Both the position numbers and the translations under genes were made by a program. From Edolisoma coerulescens (lineage: Eukaryota; Chordata; Aves; Passeriformes; Campephagidae): a stretch of DNA of 64,000 bases. Every line of letters starts with the position of its first letter. Position 1 is the stretch's first letter. Below are positions 11,433-24,512 of this stretch, one piece after another. The notes beneath the pieces are model-generated. The model was not told the origin of the DNA, did not search any database, and saw only the letters and a program-made list of their open reading frames with translations. The stretch covers positions 2,275,270 to 2,339,269 of the forward strand of contig VWZW01006255.1 of assembly GCA_013397115.1 (NCBI GenBank), read 5' to 3'.

Positions 11433-14160
11433 GTTGAAGGGGTTTCTGAGTATTCCACTTCCACAGCATGGCAAAAAGTGCATCTGACCTAGCGAGCCTG
11501 CCAACAGTCACTCAGAAAAGTGAGCTGCCTCACAGGAATCTGAACTGCCTGCAAGAGGTTCTCTCTTCCAGCTAAGCATATTCCAGTTTTACTGCTATTT
11601 CCTAAGTAGACTTAAACTTCTAAGAGTCTTACAATTGACTCAATGGGAACAGAATTTCTATCTTAGAATGGGTTAAAAACACATCATATGCATATTTTTG
11701 TTGAAAGGAAAACCATTTCTCAGTTTTGTGAAATATGTTCCTTTAGGGGAAAAGATAAATTTGTTTTCTTATGTATTTTGTGATATAAAAGCACTTCTTT
11801 TCACACAAGCAAAATGTAAATAGAATCGTTTTTTAATATAATGTGTATTGACAAATATAATTTTTAATCTTATGAAAAGCAGAAGTAGCCTAGAAACATC
11901 TTTGCAGTACCCAAGTAGGGTAGGACAGCAAGAGTTTTAATGTTTACTGAATGAATGCAAGTCCTTAGTGAGGAAATTGCTCTTCGTACAGTCCTAACCT
12001 AATTTTATTCCAAGAGAAATTTTCCTCCTTCTAATGATGTGCTCTGTCAAAAAGCTGCACAGCCATCCACACACCTTTCTCAAGCGCAAGCAAACATAAA
12101 ATGTCCTTACTCTGGTATGAAGGACAGACCACAGCAGTGAACACACTATTTGGAAACCAGACATTTCCCAAGAGACATCCATTCTAAGCCCCCTCCTGAG
12201 ATCTGTGTTGATCAGATTTTGCTGTCATTCCAGTACAACTCCAAATATGTGCCTCATGTCATCCTGGAAGTAAATAATGCAAAGCTTCCAGGAAACAGCT
12301 CCTTTTGAAGGAACCAGAACCATTTCACTGATATCTGATGCTTGCAACTTGTCAAAAATAGGCAACAGAAACCTATCTTGCACTCACAAGAGATCAAGGA
12401 GGATCTCTCTAATATCTCCAATGTCTATGATCTAGCTTTTCTCTCCCCTGCATCCTCATGCACTTGGCAGCACTTTTCAGGATACTTGCAGATTACTAAA
12501 ACTATATGTAATTTAGATTTTTAAAATGTAAAAACTTTCCATATTGTGTTTTAGTTCTGGAACCACTGGTTTGTTGTCTTTTTCTCCCATGAGGTGCCTT
12601 CTATGTGTACTATGCAGTGCAGAATGTAGACACTCTCCAGGAGGTCCCTGAGGTAAGAAAATATCATATAAAATTTAACGCTCTCCTCTGACACTTCAGT
12701 AACAACTTATGGCAGGAGCTGAAACTTGGTAAGAGGAAGCCAAGCAAAACAAAGGGACAAAAAACCAACCAGGGGTTCTGACTCAACACATTTTAGCATA
12801 ACAAATCAGACATGTTTTGGAGCAACATTGAATTAGAGATTTCAGACAATACTTCAAACACATTTAACATCCTGGTTCCTCCAGTGTTCATTTTCTTTCC
12901 CAATCCTTATCAATTATCATTTGTGTTCTGCGGAAGACACGAGAACTCTAGAGTTTTATAATTTTTTTATTCTAGTTCATTTATTGTGGATGCCCAGTGA
13001 AAAGTGTTACTGCTTTTAAGCCCTGGTGTTCACAGAATACTGAAGCAAGAAGGTATTTATTCTAATCAATGTTATCATAAAGTAGCCAGATAAAGAACTG
13101 TACACACAGAAAAAAAGAGCAGAGGTGATGCCTAAAAAAAACCAAAACAACCTTCTCATAGAAATCAGTGGTATTCAAAAAGACTTTGGAACCAGAGCAG
13201 GGGCAAGACTACACAACATAAGCACCTGAGTTAATGTGGAGCTCAAAAAGAAAACATGGAAAAATGGATTGGAGGTCAGGAAAATGCTACCTCTATACCA
13301 GCATGTCAATAAGGCTTTTGGTCGGCTGTGGCATTCAGCTCTAGTGTACACATTAAAAAAGATATTGAAATTCCTAGACTTTAACAAAAGCACTAGAGTA
13401 ATTATTTTGCAGTGTAAAACAGTCTACATTTTGAGAAAGAACAAAACAAATTCTAGTTCTGAACATATCTAACTAAACAAAGAAATGACAGTACTGAACC
13501 AGTTACTCAAGGTTGGACAAGATTCATCATCAGTTCAGCTTTTTCAATCCCTGTAAGATTTTTTGAATTAGTAGAAGTTCAGAAAATGAAAGATATTATT
13601 TGGCTACAAGGGCCATTTACTGAAACTCAAGCTGTCTGTTATTTATGTAGAAGTCACACCAGACAAGTTTAATGGTCTGTTCTAACAACATCAGTCTACA
13701 GGTCTACCTGGAATTAAATGTTAAAAATGTTGTCCCAGCTTCTCAAAGTATTATCATTGAATTTCACCAATATTCTTTAGTCCTTAAAAAAGCCTTAATA
13801 GCTTTCTCATTCTGCAAAAGCAGTGAAGCAGGATTGTTAGCTCTGAAGAGCTTATTTTGAAGAGGTCCTGAAGTTCTCTCCAAATCTAACCACCCTACTC
13901 CTTTCACGGTCTTCATCTCTTGAAAATCTTTCTAAAATACTCAGAACAACCACCCTTCGTATTCCCATAGTTCTTTTCTGTTGAATTATTGGTAGGAGGA
14001 CATCTAGAACCAAGTAGTCTTTTCTAAGTCATACAAGTGGTATTTTTGGTAATACTGTATTTTCTTCTCCCTATGTTACAGAAATTCTTCTTCCTATTAC
14101 CTAACAAGAACTATTTCTTGTTTAACAGATAAACAAACTGCCTGCTGAGCCTAAGCCTAC
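11433..14160. other. Unique non-coding DNA, one possible short exon
   Basis: No gene is supported. The only splice-like arrangement noticed is near 12594-12652 and is listed separately. The rest is AT-rich complex sequence with short random open frames. Confidence 0.5.
12594..12652 (+). other. Possible 59-nt exon (speculative)
   Basis: A pyrimidine-rich run (12571-12589) ends in an AG at 12592-12593. Downstream, a strong donor (CTGAG then GTAAGA) lies at 12653. The interval between stays open in one frame and would encode AFYVYYAVQNVDTLQEVPE. I do not recognise the peptide, and no partner exon was found, so this may be chance or an exon of a non-coding transcript. Confidence 0.12.
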
Positions 14161-14161
14161 C

Positions 14162-14236
14162 TTTTTTTTTTCAGGTTTTTTGGTGGGGTTTGGGGTTTTT
14201 TGGTTGGTTGGTTGGTTGTGGGGTGGAGGGGGTTGA
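14162..14236 (+). repeat. T-run followed by G/T-rich, quadruplex-prone tract
   Basis: A T run (14162-14171) is followed by a tract made almost only of G and T. G4 runs lie at 14185-14188, 14192-14195 and 14220-14223, and a G5 run at 14228-14232. Between them is a short GGTT tandem array (about 14202-14217). The GGTT array and the longer G runs could each fold into G-quadruplexes on the + strand. No gene or promoter is visible next to it. Confidence 0.7.
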
Positions 14237-14239
14237 AAA

Positions 14240-16815
14240 AGGAAAAGGGTTTTCCTGGAATCCAGTATGAACATGTGAATATTTGTTTCACCTTGCTGAG
14301 TCTATGTAACATTTGGGTGAATAATTTTCCAAACAATCAGAGCATTAAATCTAGAGACATGAATTTTCAGTGTTGATAGAGATCCTCAAAGGACTGTTGT
14401 CAATGTAACTGATGTAGTAAATTCAGAATTACATTAAAACATTAATTGGACTGAAAACATAGAAAAATGTTACCCCTACTATTACTCTCAACATGTTCAA
14501 GAACTTTTTAAAAATTATATATTAAGATTTTGTGCACAAATCTCACTTGTTGAAATAATTTGAGATCCACATGAGGCCGGCAATATTGTAAATGACTATA
14601 ATGTCCATGAAATTATGACAGCTAAGAGCATTTTGGACTCAGCTATAGATCCCTGTAAAGTGTCATGGGTGAGCTGATATTTAGGTGTAGGTATGGAATT
14701 ACCAGTATAACTTGAAGGGGTTCCTCAAGCTTTTCGTTCACTGTTTTGCCAGTTTGAATTTGGTTGTTGAAATTAGTGTCACAAAGTACTAAAATGAAAA
14801 ATCTCACAGGAATTACCTGTAAATTCAGTTATATTTTTCTTTCCCCTTCTTCTCAGTTCAGTATATTGCAAATTTTGAAGAGAGAAAGCCTACACCATAA
14901 GATATTGTTTCCTGACTTGTGGAATTACACCATAAAAAGGGTATTTGCATCTCCTATTCAGGTCTTGGGAAGATATTAAATTATTTTTCTCCATAAGATC
15001 CCGTGTAAATTTAACCTACATCCCTGTTTCCACATCTCTGAAATATTTTCTTTAAATATAGACAGATATCCTGGATTATTCTACAGGGGGAAATAGTTGG
15101 AAAGTTAACATCTTAATCTATACCTAGAAATTATTTTTATACAAGACCTATTCATCCTGTTCCCTCCATGGTGTAGTGTGTGTCTGTAGGGTCTCAGAGA
15201 CAACCTCTCAGAACCTACCCTTCAGTCCACTTTCTTTCCTGAACAGTGCACTTTTCCTGTCATAAACAAAAGATAAAGCAAAATGAAAGCAATAATTTTT
15301 TTGGCAAGCAGAAAAAAAGAAGCAGAGAGATATATTTGAATTATTTGGCCTTTTGCAACAAGCAAACTGTCTAAAAAATGTGACTCGTACTTATGGGATA
15401 AAATGTTTTGACACTCAAAAGGACAATCAATGACTGTAGAATTTCTTTAAATACTGAACGGCTTTAATGGGAGTTGAGAACAGGTTAACCTTGAAATGAT
15501 TTGTTGCCTTTTCACAGGCCCAAATCCCTAATGCTTGCAAGGGTAGCCAATCTGTCCATCAAGATCAATAGGAATAACAGCCTAGGCAATATCTCACAGA
15601 CAAAGGACAGCAGAAAAGGGAAAGGAAGTGATAGTTACGTCCTTTTTTTGAAAAATATTTCTCAAAAGTTTAGATCTGATCACTGAATCTTCTACTTCAA
15701 GTCATCAACATTTACTAAAGAACAAAGACAAAGCACAGGATCTAATTCAGATCTTGCAAATGAGGAAAGAAGGAAATCTTGTTTACTTCAGAGCAGCAGA
15801 CTATTTGGACAAACAAAAAGACATTAAAATGAAAAACTGATTGTGCCAAACCAATTCTGACTATGAAAAATTGTCTAAACTACCAGAACTCCTACTTTTG
15901 GATAAATACATTACATTATAGGTAGCATATTCAGGCTGAAGGTTTCAGAGGTAATACAATTTCAGTGGAATGCAGGACTTTATCTTTCTCATTTCTTAAA
16001 GATATTTTCCTTAAGCTTTGGGTCAAGATTATTCCTACAAGATCACAAAGTCATATTTCTAGCAAAAGAATAACTTGTGAATGCATTTCATCACTTGGCA
16101 AATACATTTCTCTTCATCTATACCAATAATATGGAGTAATGACAACATATTTGAATAAATGTTATCAGAGAATATTTGGAGACTGTTTTCTCAGTATATG
16201 TCATCAGTATAAATGTAATGTATGTCACGTGCACCCTGTTTTCCAAGGATGCTCACCTGAATGTTATCAAGATAGCATTTAGCAGCAAAGTCATCATAAC
16301 TATCTCTAAGATAACCCATCTAGATTTTAGAGAAAATATTTTTATTTAAGACTCAAACTGAGGATCAATATGACATGTTTTAGCTCACACAGGTAAAAAA
16401 TCACAGGTAAAATAAACTTTTAAAAGACAACTATGATGGTCAAGCTAGCAAGGAGTGACTTGTTCTAGAGCCACAACTGAACTGCATATGCCCCTTTTCT
16501 AAGGTTAGAGTCAAGCCTAAAGTCACCTAATGCTACTCAGGGAATGTGCCTGGAGGCTTCTAAAAGTCCTGCTAGGGACTTCTCCTCTGTTTTAAGTGGA
16601 TAAGTACATTCTAAAATCTGATTATAAGAGGCTGTCTGAAGCTGAGTATCCTCAAGTGAACCTTGCTTGGTAACTTCCTCTTCCTCAAACCACAGGACTA
16701 ATTGTCACTAGTTATATATTAGTATGGAGTAAATAATTACCTACTTATATACTAATTATTACCCAGAAAACAAACCCAGAATAATTATGCTTTTCACTTG
16801 GAAATACAAACCTAT
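14240..16815. other. Unique non-coding DNA, no gene seen
   Basis: This is AT-rich complex sequence. Open frames are at most about 70 codons and resemble nothing known. No repeat family is confidently identified. Confidence 0.55.
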
Positions 16816-16821
16816 AAGAAT

Positions 16822-17102
16822 CCTAAGAACTTTATAGACACTATTTTCTGTAATCCTTATATCACCTTGAGGCTGTATTTTCAAAGCAAAAATGTGACAC
16901 TCCCTGTATGTGTCACTTTTACAGCTTTAGACAGTCAGCCCCCAAACTCTCTGTAGGCATCGTTTCACACCTTTGCCATTATGCTACTTGCATACTTCAT
17001 AGATTAGGTAACTTTATTAAAAGGATCCTGGTTTGCTACTTTGAGGCAGGCAAATTACACTCTAATTTTGGAAATGAAAGGAAACTGAAGCACAGAGAAA
17101 CT
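16822..17102 (-). repeat. MIR-like SINE relic in two pieces
   Basis: The segment 17061-17102 contains GGAAACTGAAGCACAGAGA. This differs by one base from the reverse complement of the conserved MIR core (GGAAACTGAGGCACAGAGA), and is preceded by the ATTTT...ATGA expected upstream of it. The segment 16822-16884 resembles the neighbouring MIR 3' part in the same orientation (AAG..CTTTA, then TAATCCT, then CACC..GAGG). About 175 bases of unrelated sequence separate them, so this is either one MIR split by an insertion or two copies. MIR is an ancient amniote SINE kept as sparse relics in birds. Confidence 0.45.
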
Positions 17103-17149
17103 TTCAGAGTTATGTGGAAAAAAAATGGACTAAACCAGAAAGGCTCACA

Positions 17150-20100
17150 CAGAAAAACAGAATGGTTCAGAATTCAATGCATCAAGGCAGTGATTATTCA
17201 CCAGAGCAAAACTTAAAAAAGGCCTCTACAATTCCTCCTCATCCACAGCATTCACACAACTCTGAGACACCTGATCCTAAAAGACCTTTCCTGCTACACC
17301 TGTCAGAGAATCAAGCTCACAGCAGGAGCTTGGGTCCCCTTCTTGCCAGCCAGCTTTAATTGCTTACCCTGCCCAAAACATAATCAGTCTTCTCTTGGTC
17401 ACCTTAATGATACTGGGTGGCTTGGGGGTACTTCCTTTTATTAAAACAACTTTCTACCAGTGGAGAGCCTGAAGGAATTAAGGCCAACTGAATGGAAAGG
17501 GATCTGGTTTTGCTGGTCTTAAGAGGCAGAGAAGTGTTACTCTAAACTGAGTGTAAGAGGAATTTGAGGCTCAGAAGAAATACAGATATAAGGTGGCAAG
17601 TCAAACATCTAATAACACTTATGATTGGAATCTGCAAAAATGCAAAAAGACATGCCAGGGCTTTGCATTCCTTAGCATTCATAGCATTCCTTACTGAAGA
17701 TTATTTTTGACAAGACATATGTGTGCATAACCATTTTTAATGAGACTGCTCAGAGTCAGATTTTAAAATCTTAGAACTCAAAAAAATAGGACTGGCAGAT
17801 ACATTAGTGCTCTACCTGATCCCTCCATCTGCCCCATTACAGCATCAGACCTGCACTATACACCACCTTTGAATATTCTGGGAATATAAGAGTATTTGAG
17901 TCACTTCAGGTCACCAGATTGTTGGATATCTTCAAGTTTCAACTTCCCACTCAGTGAATTCAATGGAAGACATTGACTTTGAAGGGAACACAGATTCACA
18001 GAATTCTGCAGAAATATCTATTGTCAAAAAAAATTTTAAAAGAAACACTAAAATTGTCTTCAATGCCATCTGCTCCTTCATTCCCCAAACCCAAACCATG
18101 ACCAACTGTACTTAAACATTTTTGACAAATCTAAAAAAAATTTCCTCTGGTAATGGAAACTCTACAATCTTTGTTGGAAACTCATTCTAGTACTTAATTT
18201 TACTTATTATTAGAAGGTTTTCACAATGTATTCTAACTTATCCTATTGAAATCCACGGTCTGTATAATCTGTGTTTTACTACAGGGAACAAAGAGAACAG
18301 TTGCTTCCAAGTCCTTAATCGAGTAATTGAATACATACCTATATCCTTACACATTTTTTTCTGATAATTATTTTCATTCTTAACTTGTTTTTCAAAATGT
18401 TTATTAGTTTTAAGTTTCAATTTCAAAATGTCTAATAATTCTACAAACAGATTTTTCTCTTTCAACGAAAAAATTGATAGCCCTCCACCATCAAATTGCA
18501 CTCTAAAAGAAAAATATCTATTATTTTTTTTAAGTTATTATCAAAGACTTATTGAGCCTCCATAAGGAAAAGTTGAGAAAATTCTGAGAAAGAAGAGAAT
18601 GTTCATCTGAAAAACCTTCTCTGCATGATTCACTTGATTGTGACTGGTACAACTATAGAAAAGAGTACGCAACAGTGATGGTTCTGTGGTATTAAGAACC
18701 CTTTACAGTGAGAGGGCCAAACAGTACAACCTGTTTATTTTACCAGAAAAGAATAAATGGTGCCCAGAACAGGATATAAAAGCACATTTGCAGGAAGAAA
18801 ACCCACAGTGTAAGGCCTCTGTAGTGCAGAAGAAGAAAGAGCAGTGAATGAAAGAAAGCTGAAATTAGCACAGACAGATAATCAGCCGCTGCAACAGTTC
18901 ATCACCAGCAATGGTGCATTCCTGTCCATCAAAACCCAGAAGTCTGTTGGAATTCTATGATTTTGGCAACAAAACTTATGTATAAAATTCTGGCAACTCA
19001 AAGAGGTAAAATGGGTAAAATTGATACTCAGAGATGCTCTTCTAGCCTAGAAATTCACTCTACCCAAACTGCAAAAAAGTTAAACCATCACTGAATTAAA
19101 AGAACAAAAAAAAAAAAAAAAACAAAAACAACAAACCCAGAGAAATGGTTTACAAAGAAACATATTCCTAACTCAAGCTTCCCAAAATTCTGGTTTGTCC
19201 TGAGGGAGAGCAAGGGATGAGCTGAGCTGTAACTTAAGGTACTTGTCCATTGCCATTCATGCTTTAAAAAACGTGCAAATAATAAGAGTAATCAAACAAA
19301 AACATGCTTTGTCCATGATCAAGGATTTGTAATGCTGCTTTCTGAAGGAAGGAACTCTGATGTAAGGTTTTCATCTCTTGTTTGCTGTTCACAGAGCAAC
19401 TGAGAAGTAAAACATGCAAACATCATAACCTTAGTCTGCAACATAAAGCCTTCTGGCAAAAGATCAAAGAAGATGGAACATAAAAGCTCCAGATAAGGCT
19501 TAAAACTATAAAGCTTGAACCAAAGGCGTGAGAATTCACAAGTCCGTCGAAGAAATATCTCTAATAACAAACATTGCCTCCATGGAAACAAGGCCTTGAG
19601 TCTGGGCTGGATCCAGGGGGTGACAAAGGAGAGCAGACAGTGAAGGCGCTGCAATTGTCTTTAGGATATGAAATATCACGTCCTCATAAGTACCAATTCT
19701 TTTAAGGAAAAAAAAATAAGCATTGCAATGTGCTTCCCATTCTAATCGCTAAACAGCCTTGCAGGGAAACCAGGAGATTTGTTAATAACAAAGGAAAGAA
19801 AGAAAACTTTATTAGAGAACCAGATGCTGGCCAGCATGTCACAAAGAAAGGCTGCAGAATAGTTTTCCCACACACACCAAATGCTCAAAAGTGATCACCT
19901 CACAAACAAAACCTGAGCTCGCAGAGCTCTGCCCCTGCACAGACATCTGCCTGTAACAGCTGTCCCCTAATAACTCACCCAAGAACCCTCTTCCTGCTCA
20001 GCAAGAGCAGTGGAGCTGCTCTGAAGGATTCACAGGATGATGTCTGGGCAAAGGGCTCTGGTGCCTGAGCTCTAGCTATTACACATAGTATTTACTAATA

Positions 20101-23100
20101 TGCATGATCATACCATAAAATATTTATCTTTTCTTGAAGATGTTCTAACTGATTCCCAGTCTAAAACAGGCAATAAATTCTTTCTGTTTCTTTATTCTTG
20201 TCCACCCTTTTCCTGGTGTCAGTAATTTTTTTAAACCAACGAGATGATAATTTTGTTTATTATTGTGATAAAACCAGTACCTGTTTAATGTTAATGAATC
20301 AGGAAATTTTACAACCACTATGCTAGTAGGAAGAAGGAACTAGAAAAAATCTTAACTAAAATCTTTTCTCACACTTTTAGTGCACGTACTCCAATCATTA
20401 ATTTATACTACCCTGATCTTGCAATTTTCCCTTACCCATAAGGCAGTGTGTGAATTAATCACCCCTAAAACAAATACTTTTTACTTCAAATTATGGAAAT
20501 AAATCTTTAAAATTTCATGCCAATGTGAATTTAAATTAGAGAGTATTTATAGATGAAGCCTTAATGATTTTCTTTATTCACTCATTCAATTTGTTTTTAA
20601 GCAAAAATTCCCAGTTCACTGGCTTCCCTTTTCCCCAGGTACTCCCACTGCAAGCGTACAGCCCTGTGCTTGTGACACTGCTGCTGCCTCCAGGAGGAAA
20701 ACTCAATACCCCAGACATTATCTTATGATTTTTCTGCATTGTTAATCAACAGAACCAGCAGTGAAAGAGCAATTAACTTTTTTTAGCGCAAAGAAAAAGA
20801 AAACTAAATTAGGAAGTCAAACAACAAGAGATAAGCAGATTACAACTCTCATGGAAGAAATACAACCCAATCTTCTATGACCAAACTCCAGATGGACGAG
20901 TTTAATGTTGGAGGGGTTTAGGCAGAGGGAAGCAAGTAATTCTTACCCTGTGACTGATACTAGATATTATACTAGATATAAACGCTCCTTTCATCCTCTC
21001 TCATCCCCTTCACAGCGCTGCCATTCCCCTTTGAGCCCCTTTGCTTGCCTGACTGAAGGAGGAAGTGGAGAACGAAAGCAATAATTCCCTGGGATCCAGC
21101 AATAACTTTGAACCATGAAATTTAAGGTGGAACACACCCATTGCACTGAAGCAACCTCACAAGGAAGGCTTTGTGAGAGATTAATAAAGTTTCATGGAAA
21201 GCTCATATGAAGATATTACTCCATTTTGCACATCAGACTTGGTCACCAAGTCTAGTGTCCTGTCATCAAGGCAGTGGTGCAGCTCAGAGTGCACAGATCA
21301 TTTGCTCTGCTTCTCATGAACAAAACCTAAAATTACCACTTTCGTCCCTCTCTCCCCAAACCTCAACAGCCCCATCTATCATGTCTCAGACACCTATTTA
21401 TTCTTTGGTAAACATCTTACAAAAATCACAAATCCAAATGTAACAGTACCAACTCCCTTTATGCTAACACAGACTCAAAAATTTTTCCATCGATTCAGCA
21501 AAAAACCAAGTTTTACATTAGCAGTTTATCCAGATTTCACGTTTTTTTGAAGCATGCTCTGAATCTGCAAAAAGTGATTGACTTGCATATGGAAAGAAAA
21601 AGTGCTACAACAATGCATTTTCTATTGCAAATTTCTCAGACTCAATGAACCAGCAAAACTCCTTTTCTGACAGTCTGCAGACTTAGATGAGATATATTTG
21701 GTAACGGGTGCCAACATAGCTTCCACTATAAACTCTAATCAATTTAATTGACTAAGTCCTTATTGGCTACGCAGGCTACTTGAATGTGGTAGAAGGGCAA
21801 CAAAGTGCTTTAATTGCTTTAATCACAGACAGGGTAAAGGGACTGAAATTGTGGTTCCAGAGAGCAATATGCTCGCCAGTCAGGATCATATGGAAAGGGG
21901 AAAAAGGTCTTTATATGTTTGTGGCCCATGCTGTGCAACCACATCCTGCAGGAGCTGCTGGATCAAAATCCCTTAAAGGCACAACAGCACCTGCACTTGC
22001 TAGAGCAAGATGAGCACTTTGATGAAAAAATAGTCTGGCAACATGCAGCTGAAAGGGAAGAATCAAGAGCAGCATTTGGAGGTAGAGGCTTTAATAAAAA
22101 ATACTGGTCATGGGTTTGCTTTACAAAGCTCAGGAAAAATGAATGTCTGGCTGAGACAGTCAGTTTAGCTGTATTATCTTGGCATAGGTCTGTTTTCAGT
22201 TTGCCAGCAATAAGTGAATAGTCCATTTCACATGTACTGCCAGCAATCAAAAATATCAACTGAGTAGATACATCCTCTATTAGGAATGGTGCTGCCACTG
22301 TATCAGCTCTCAGCAATCTGTTAACTCTGTTAATAGGAGATGGGACCATTTCAGAGTAATGCTGTTTTGGCTTCTCACTAAACTTAAAGAAAAAAAAACG
22401 GATTTAAAATCTGACATTAATCATTCAACAAAATCACAGCTGATAGCTGACCTGAACAAGATAGATTTTTTTAATTATTGAACCAGCTTTCTTGGGTCAC
22501 ATCTTAATTTTATACACAGTTTAGAAAAATAAAATCCTACTGAAAGTTCCACTTAGGTTATGCTGGTCAAAAAGTTGAGGAAAACATTGACAACATTTCT
22601 AGGCAGATTTCACTGGCCTTTATCAAACATACTGTTTATAAATCATTGACTAATTTAAAACCAGAAACAATACCCCTACTCCCTAGAAACTGAGCGTGCT
22701 TTTTCCTGCATAACATTCCTAATCCCCTTGGCAATACAAAACAAGATACTGGTGTAAGAAATAACGTGAAAGCAGAAGAGGAGGATGGCTCTGAATTCCT
22801 TCTCCTACCCTGTGCCCTTCTTTTATGTTTTGAGAGATGTGGATATGCTGATCCCTCTGTGTCTATGCACATTCTTATTGTTCTTCCCATTAATATTAAA
22901 AGCACAGACACAATTCAGCTGATGCATATTCCCAGATTCATAAGCAGAACTGAGAGTGTTTTGATCAAATTACTGTTCTTGAAGCTTCCCTCTCAAGGCC
23001 AGAAACTTAGTTGTCCAGATTTACAATTCTCTTTCCAATATGAAAGGGTGTCATGGCAAGCTAGGCGGTATTCTTTTAGAGAAATTCAAAGTGTAGTTTA

Positions 23101-24115
23101 TAAACCAAAATTACATCTACAGAGTTATTTAAATTGGACTTTTTGTTCCATAGAAAAATTATGCTGCAGAACAAACCTCCTGAGGATCACACACTTCCCA
23201 AATACCAGCATCCTCCAAATCCCTCATCTGCTAAACTGAATAGATTTGGGCTTAGTTTTCATTTAATTTTTTCACAATGCCTGTCATTCAGACACTTGAA
23301 GTTACACAAAAGAGAGCCTCTGGAGCTCAGGTAACTTTTCAGTCAATTCCCATTGTGATGGAATGGATTTCTCCCCTATTCATTTTTCATATTATTTCAA
23401 TTTTGGGGCTTTTATTACTGCTGTTCTCAATTATTTTTTCAGTTTATGAACAAAAGCCTGTGATTAGTAGGTATGGATGTAATTTTTTTTATTCTGGTTT
23501 AAGGAAAACTTTCAGATATTTAAGTTTGGAGCTGTTGCCCCAGTATAATTGTTAGGGTTTTACTTGCTTCCAAATTCAGTTCTGTATCAACGCAGAGGAG
23601 TCAATTTCTTTCTTTGTCATTATTAAATCAAGTCAGCTGAGATTGCATTGATAGAAATGTAAGCAAAAGTTGGCATAAAATTTCAATAAAGAAGCTCATT
23701 TAAGAATCAATCCTGAAATTTTGCTGCTAATATATTCATAGGCTGGATCAAATCAGTTCAATTCTACTCTTACTTATTTGAGGACAAAAAAGCATATTAA
23801 ACCCGCAATTTCAATATTAGTCTCTTCCATTTTTGCATTAAAATTACTATTCTTTTTATTTCATTTCTTCTTTTAATATGATGGTGATAAAAACTGAGAA
23901 GGGTTTGTGAAATCCTTATAGTGAGTTATTTTTTGCTCAGTATAAATTGAAATGGCTGTAGCACTTGATGACAGCATAAGAAAAATGTGGATGACTCCCC
24001 TCTGCTTTTCCTCACAGACTTAATGTATTCTCTGGCTTAATTGTGATGTTTTATTTTAGCACTCAGATCCAACATAGCAAGAGAAAGATTTGGGTGGATG
24101 GTTGGCTGCTCTTAA
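17150..24115. other. Unique non-coding DNA with an A17 run
   Basis: There is no supportable gene. A run of 17 A at 19106-19122, followed by A-rich sequence, could be an old poly(A) tail, but no retrocopied gene is recognisable upstream. The largest open frame (22766-23239, +) begins at GTG; its first ATG is near 22864, and its product resembles no family I know. A 111-codon frame at 19319-19654 (-) is likewise unrecognised. Confidence 0.5.
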
Positions 24116-24121
24116 TCAATG

Positions 24122-24512
24122 GATAGAGAGCAGCCCTGAGGGAAATCACTTAGGGGTGCTGGTGGAGGAGAAGCTCAACACGACCCGGCCATGAGCACTC
24201 ACAGCCCAGAGAGCCGAACGTGTCCTGGGCTGCATCCAGAGCACCGTGGGCAGCAGGGCAGGGAGGGGGTTCTGCCCCTCTGCTCTGCTCAGATCCCACC
24301 TGCAGAGCTGTGTCCAGCTCTGGGGTCCACAGCGTAAGAAGGACATGGAGCTGTTGGAGCAGGCCCAGAGGAGGCCACAAAGATGATTCAAGGGCTGGAG
24401 CACTTCTCCTGCAAAGACAGGCTGTGAGAGTAGGGGCTGTTCAGCCTGGAGTAGAGAAGGCTCTTTTGAGACCTTATAGGACTTTTCAGTACCTGAGGGG
24501 CCAATATTAATG
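24122..24512 (+). mobile_element. CR1 LINE fragment, C-terminal end of ORF2
   Basis: Across shifting frames the + strand encodes the conserved C-terminal part of CR1 ORF2. The landmarks in order are an LGVLVEEKLN-like motif (about 24151-24180), a QRAERVLGCIQ motif (about 24206-24238), CVQLWGPQ (about 24308-24335) with a KKDMELLEQ motif (24336-24362), and a glycine/leucine-rich LFSLE-type tail near 24436-24455. An internal stop (TGA at 24192) and frame breaks show it is inactive. The usual avian CR1 3' end, with its short tandem octamer tail, is not seen after 24512, so the copy is truncated at both ends. Its higher GC content stands out from the AT-rich flanks. Confidence 0.9.

Noticed and set aside
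19106..19122. A17 run as the poly(A) tail of a processed pseudogene
   Set aside because: No retrocopied coding sequence or convincing polyadenylation signal is recognisable upstream.
19319..19654. 111-codon frame on the minus strand
   Set aside because: No recognisable domain, no splice or promoter support, and a length expected by chance in a window this size.
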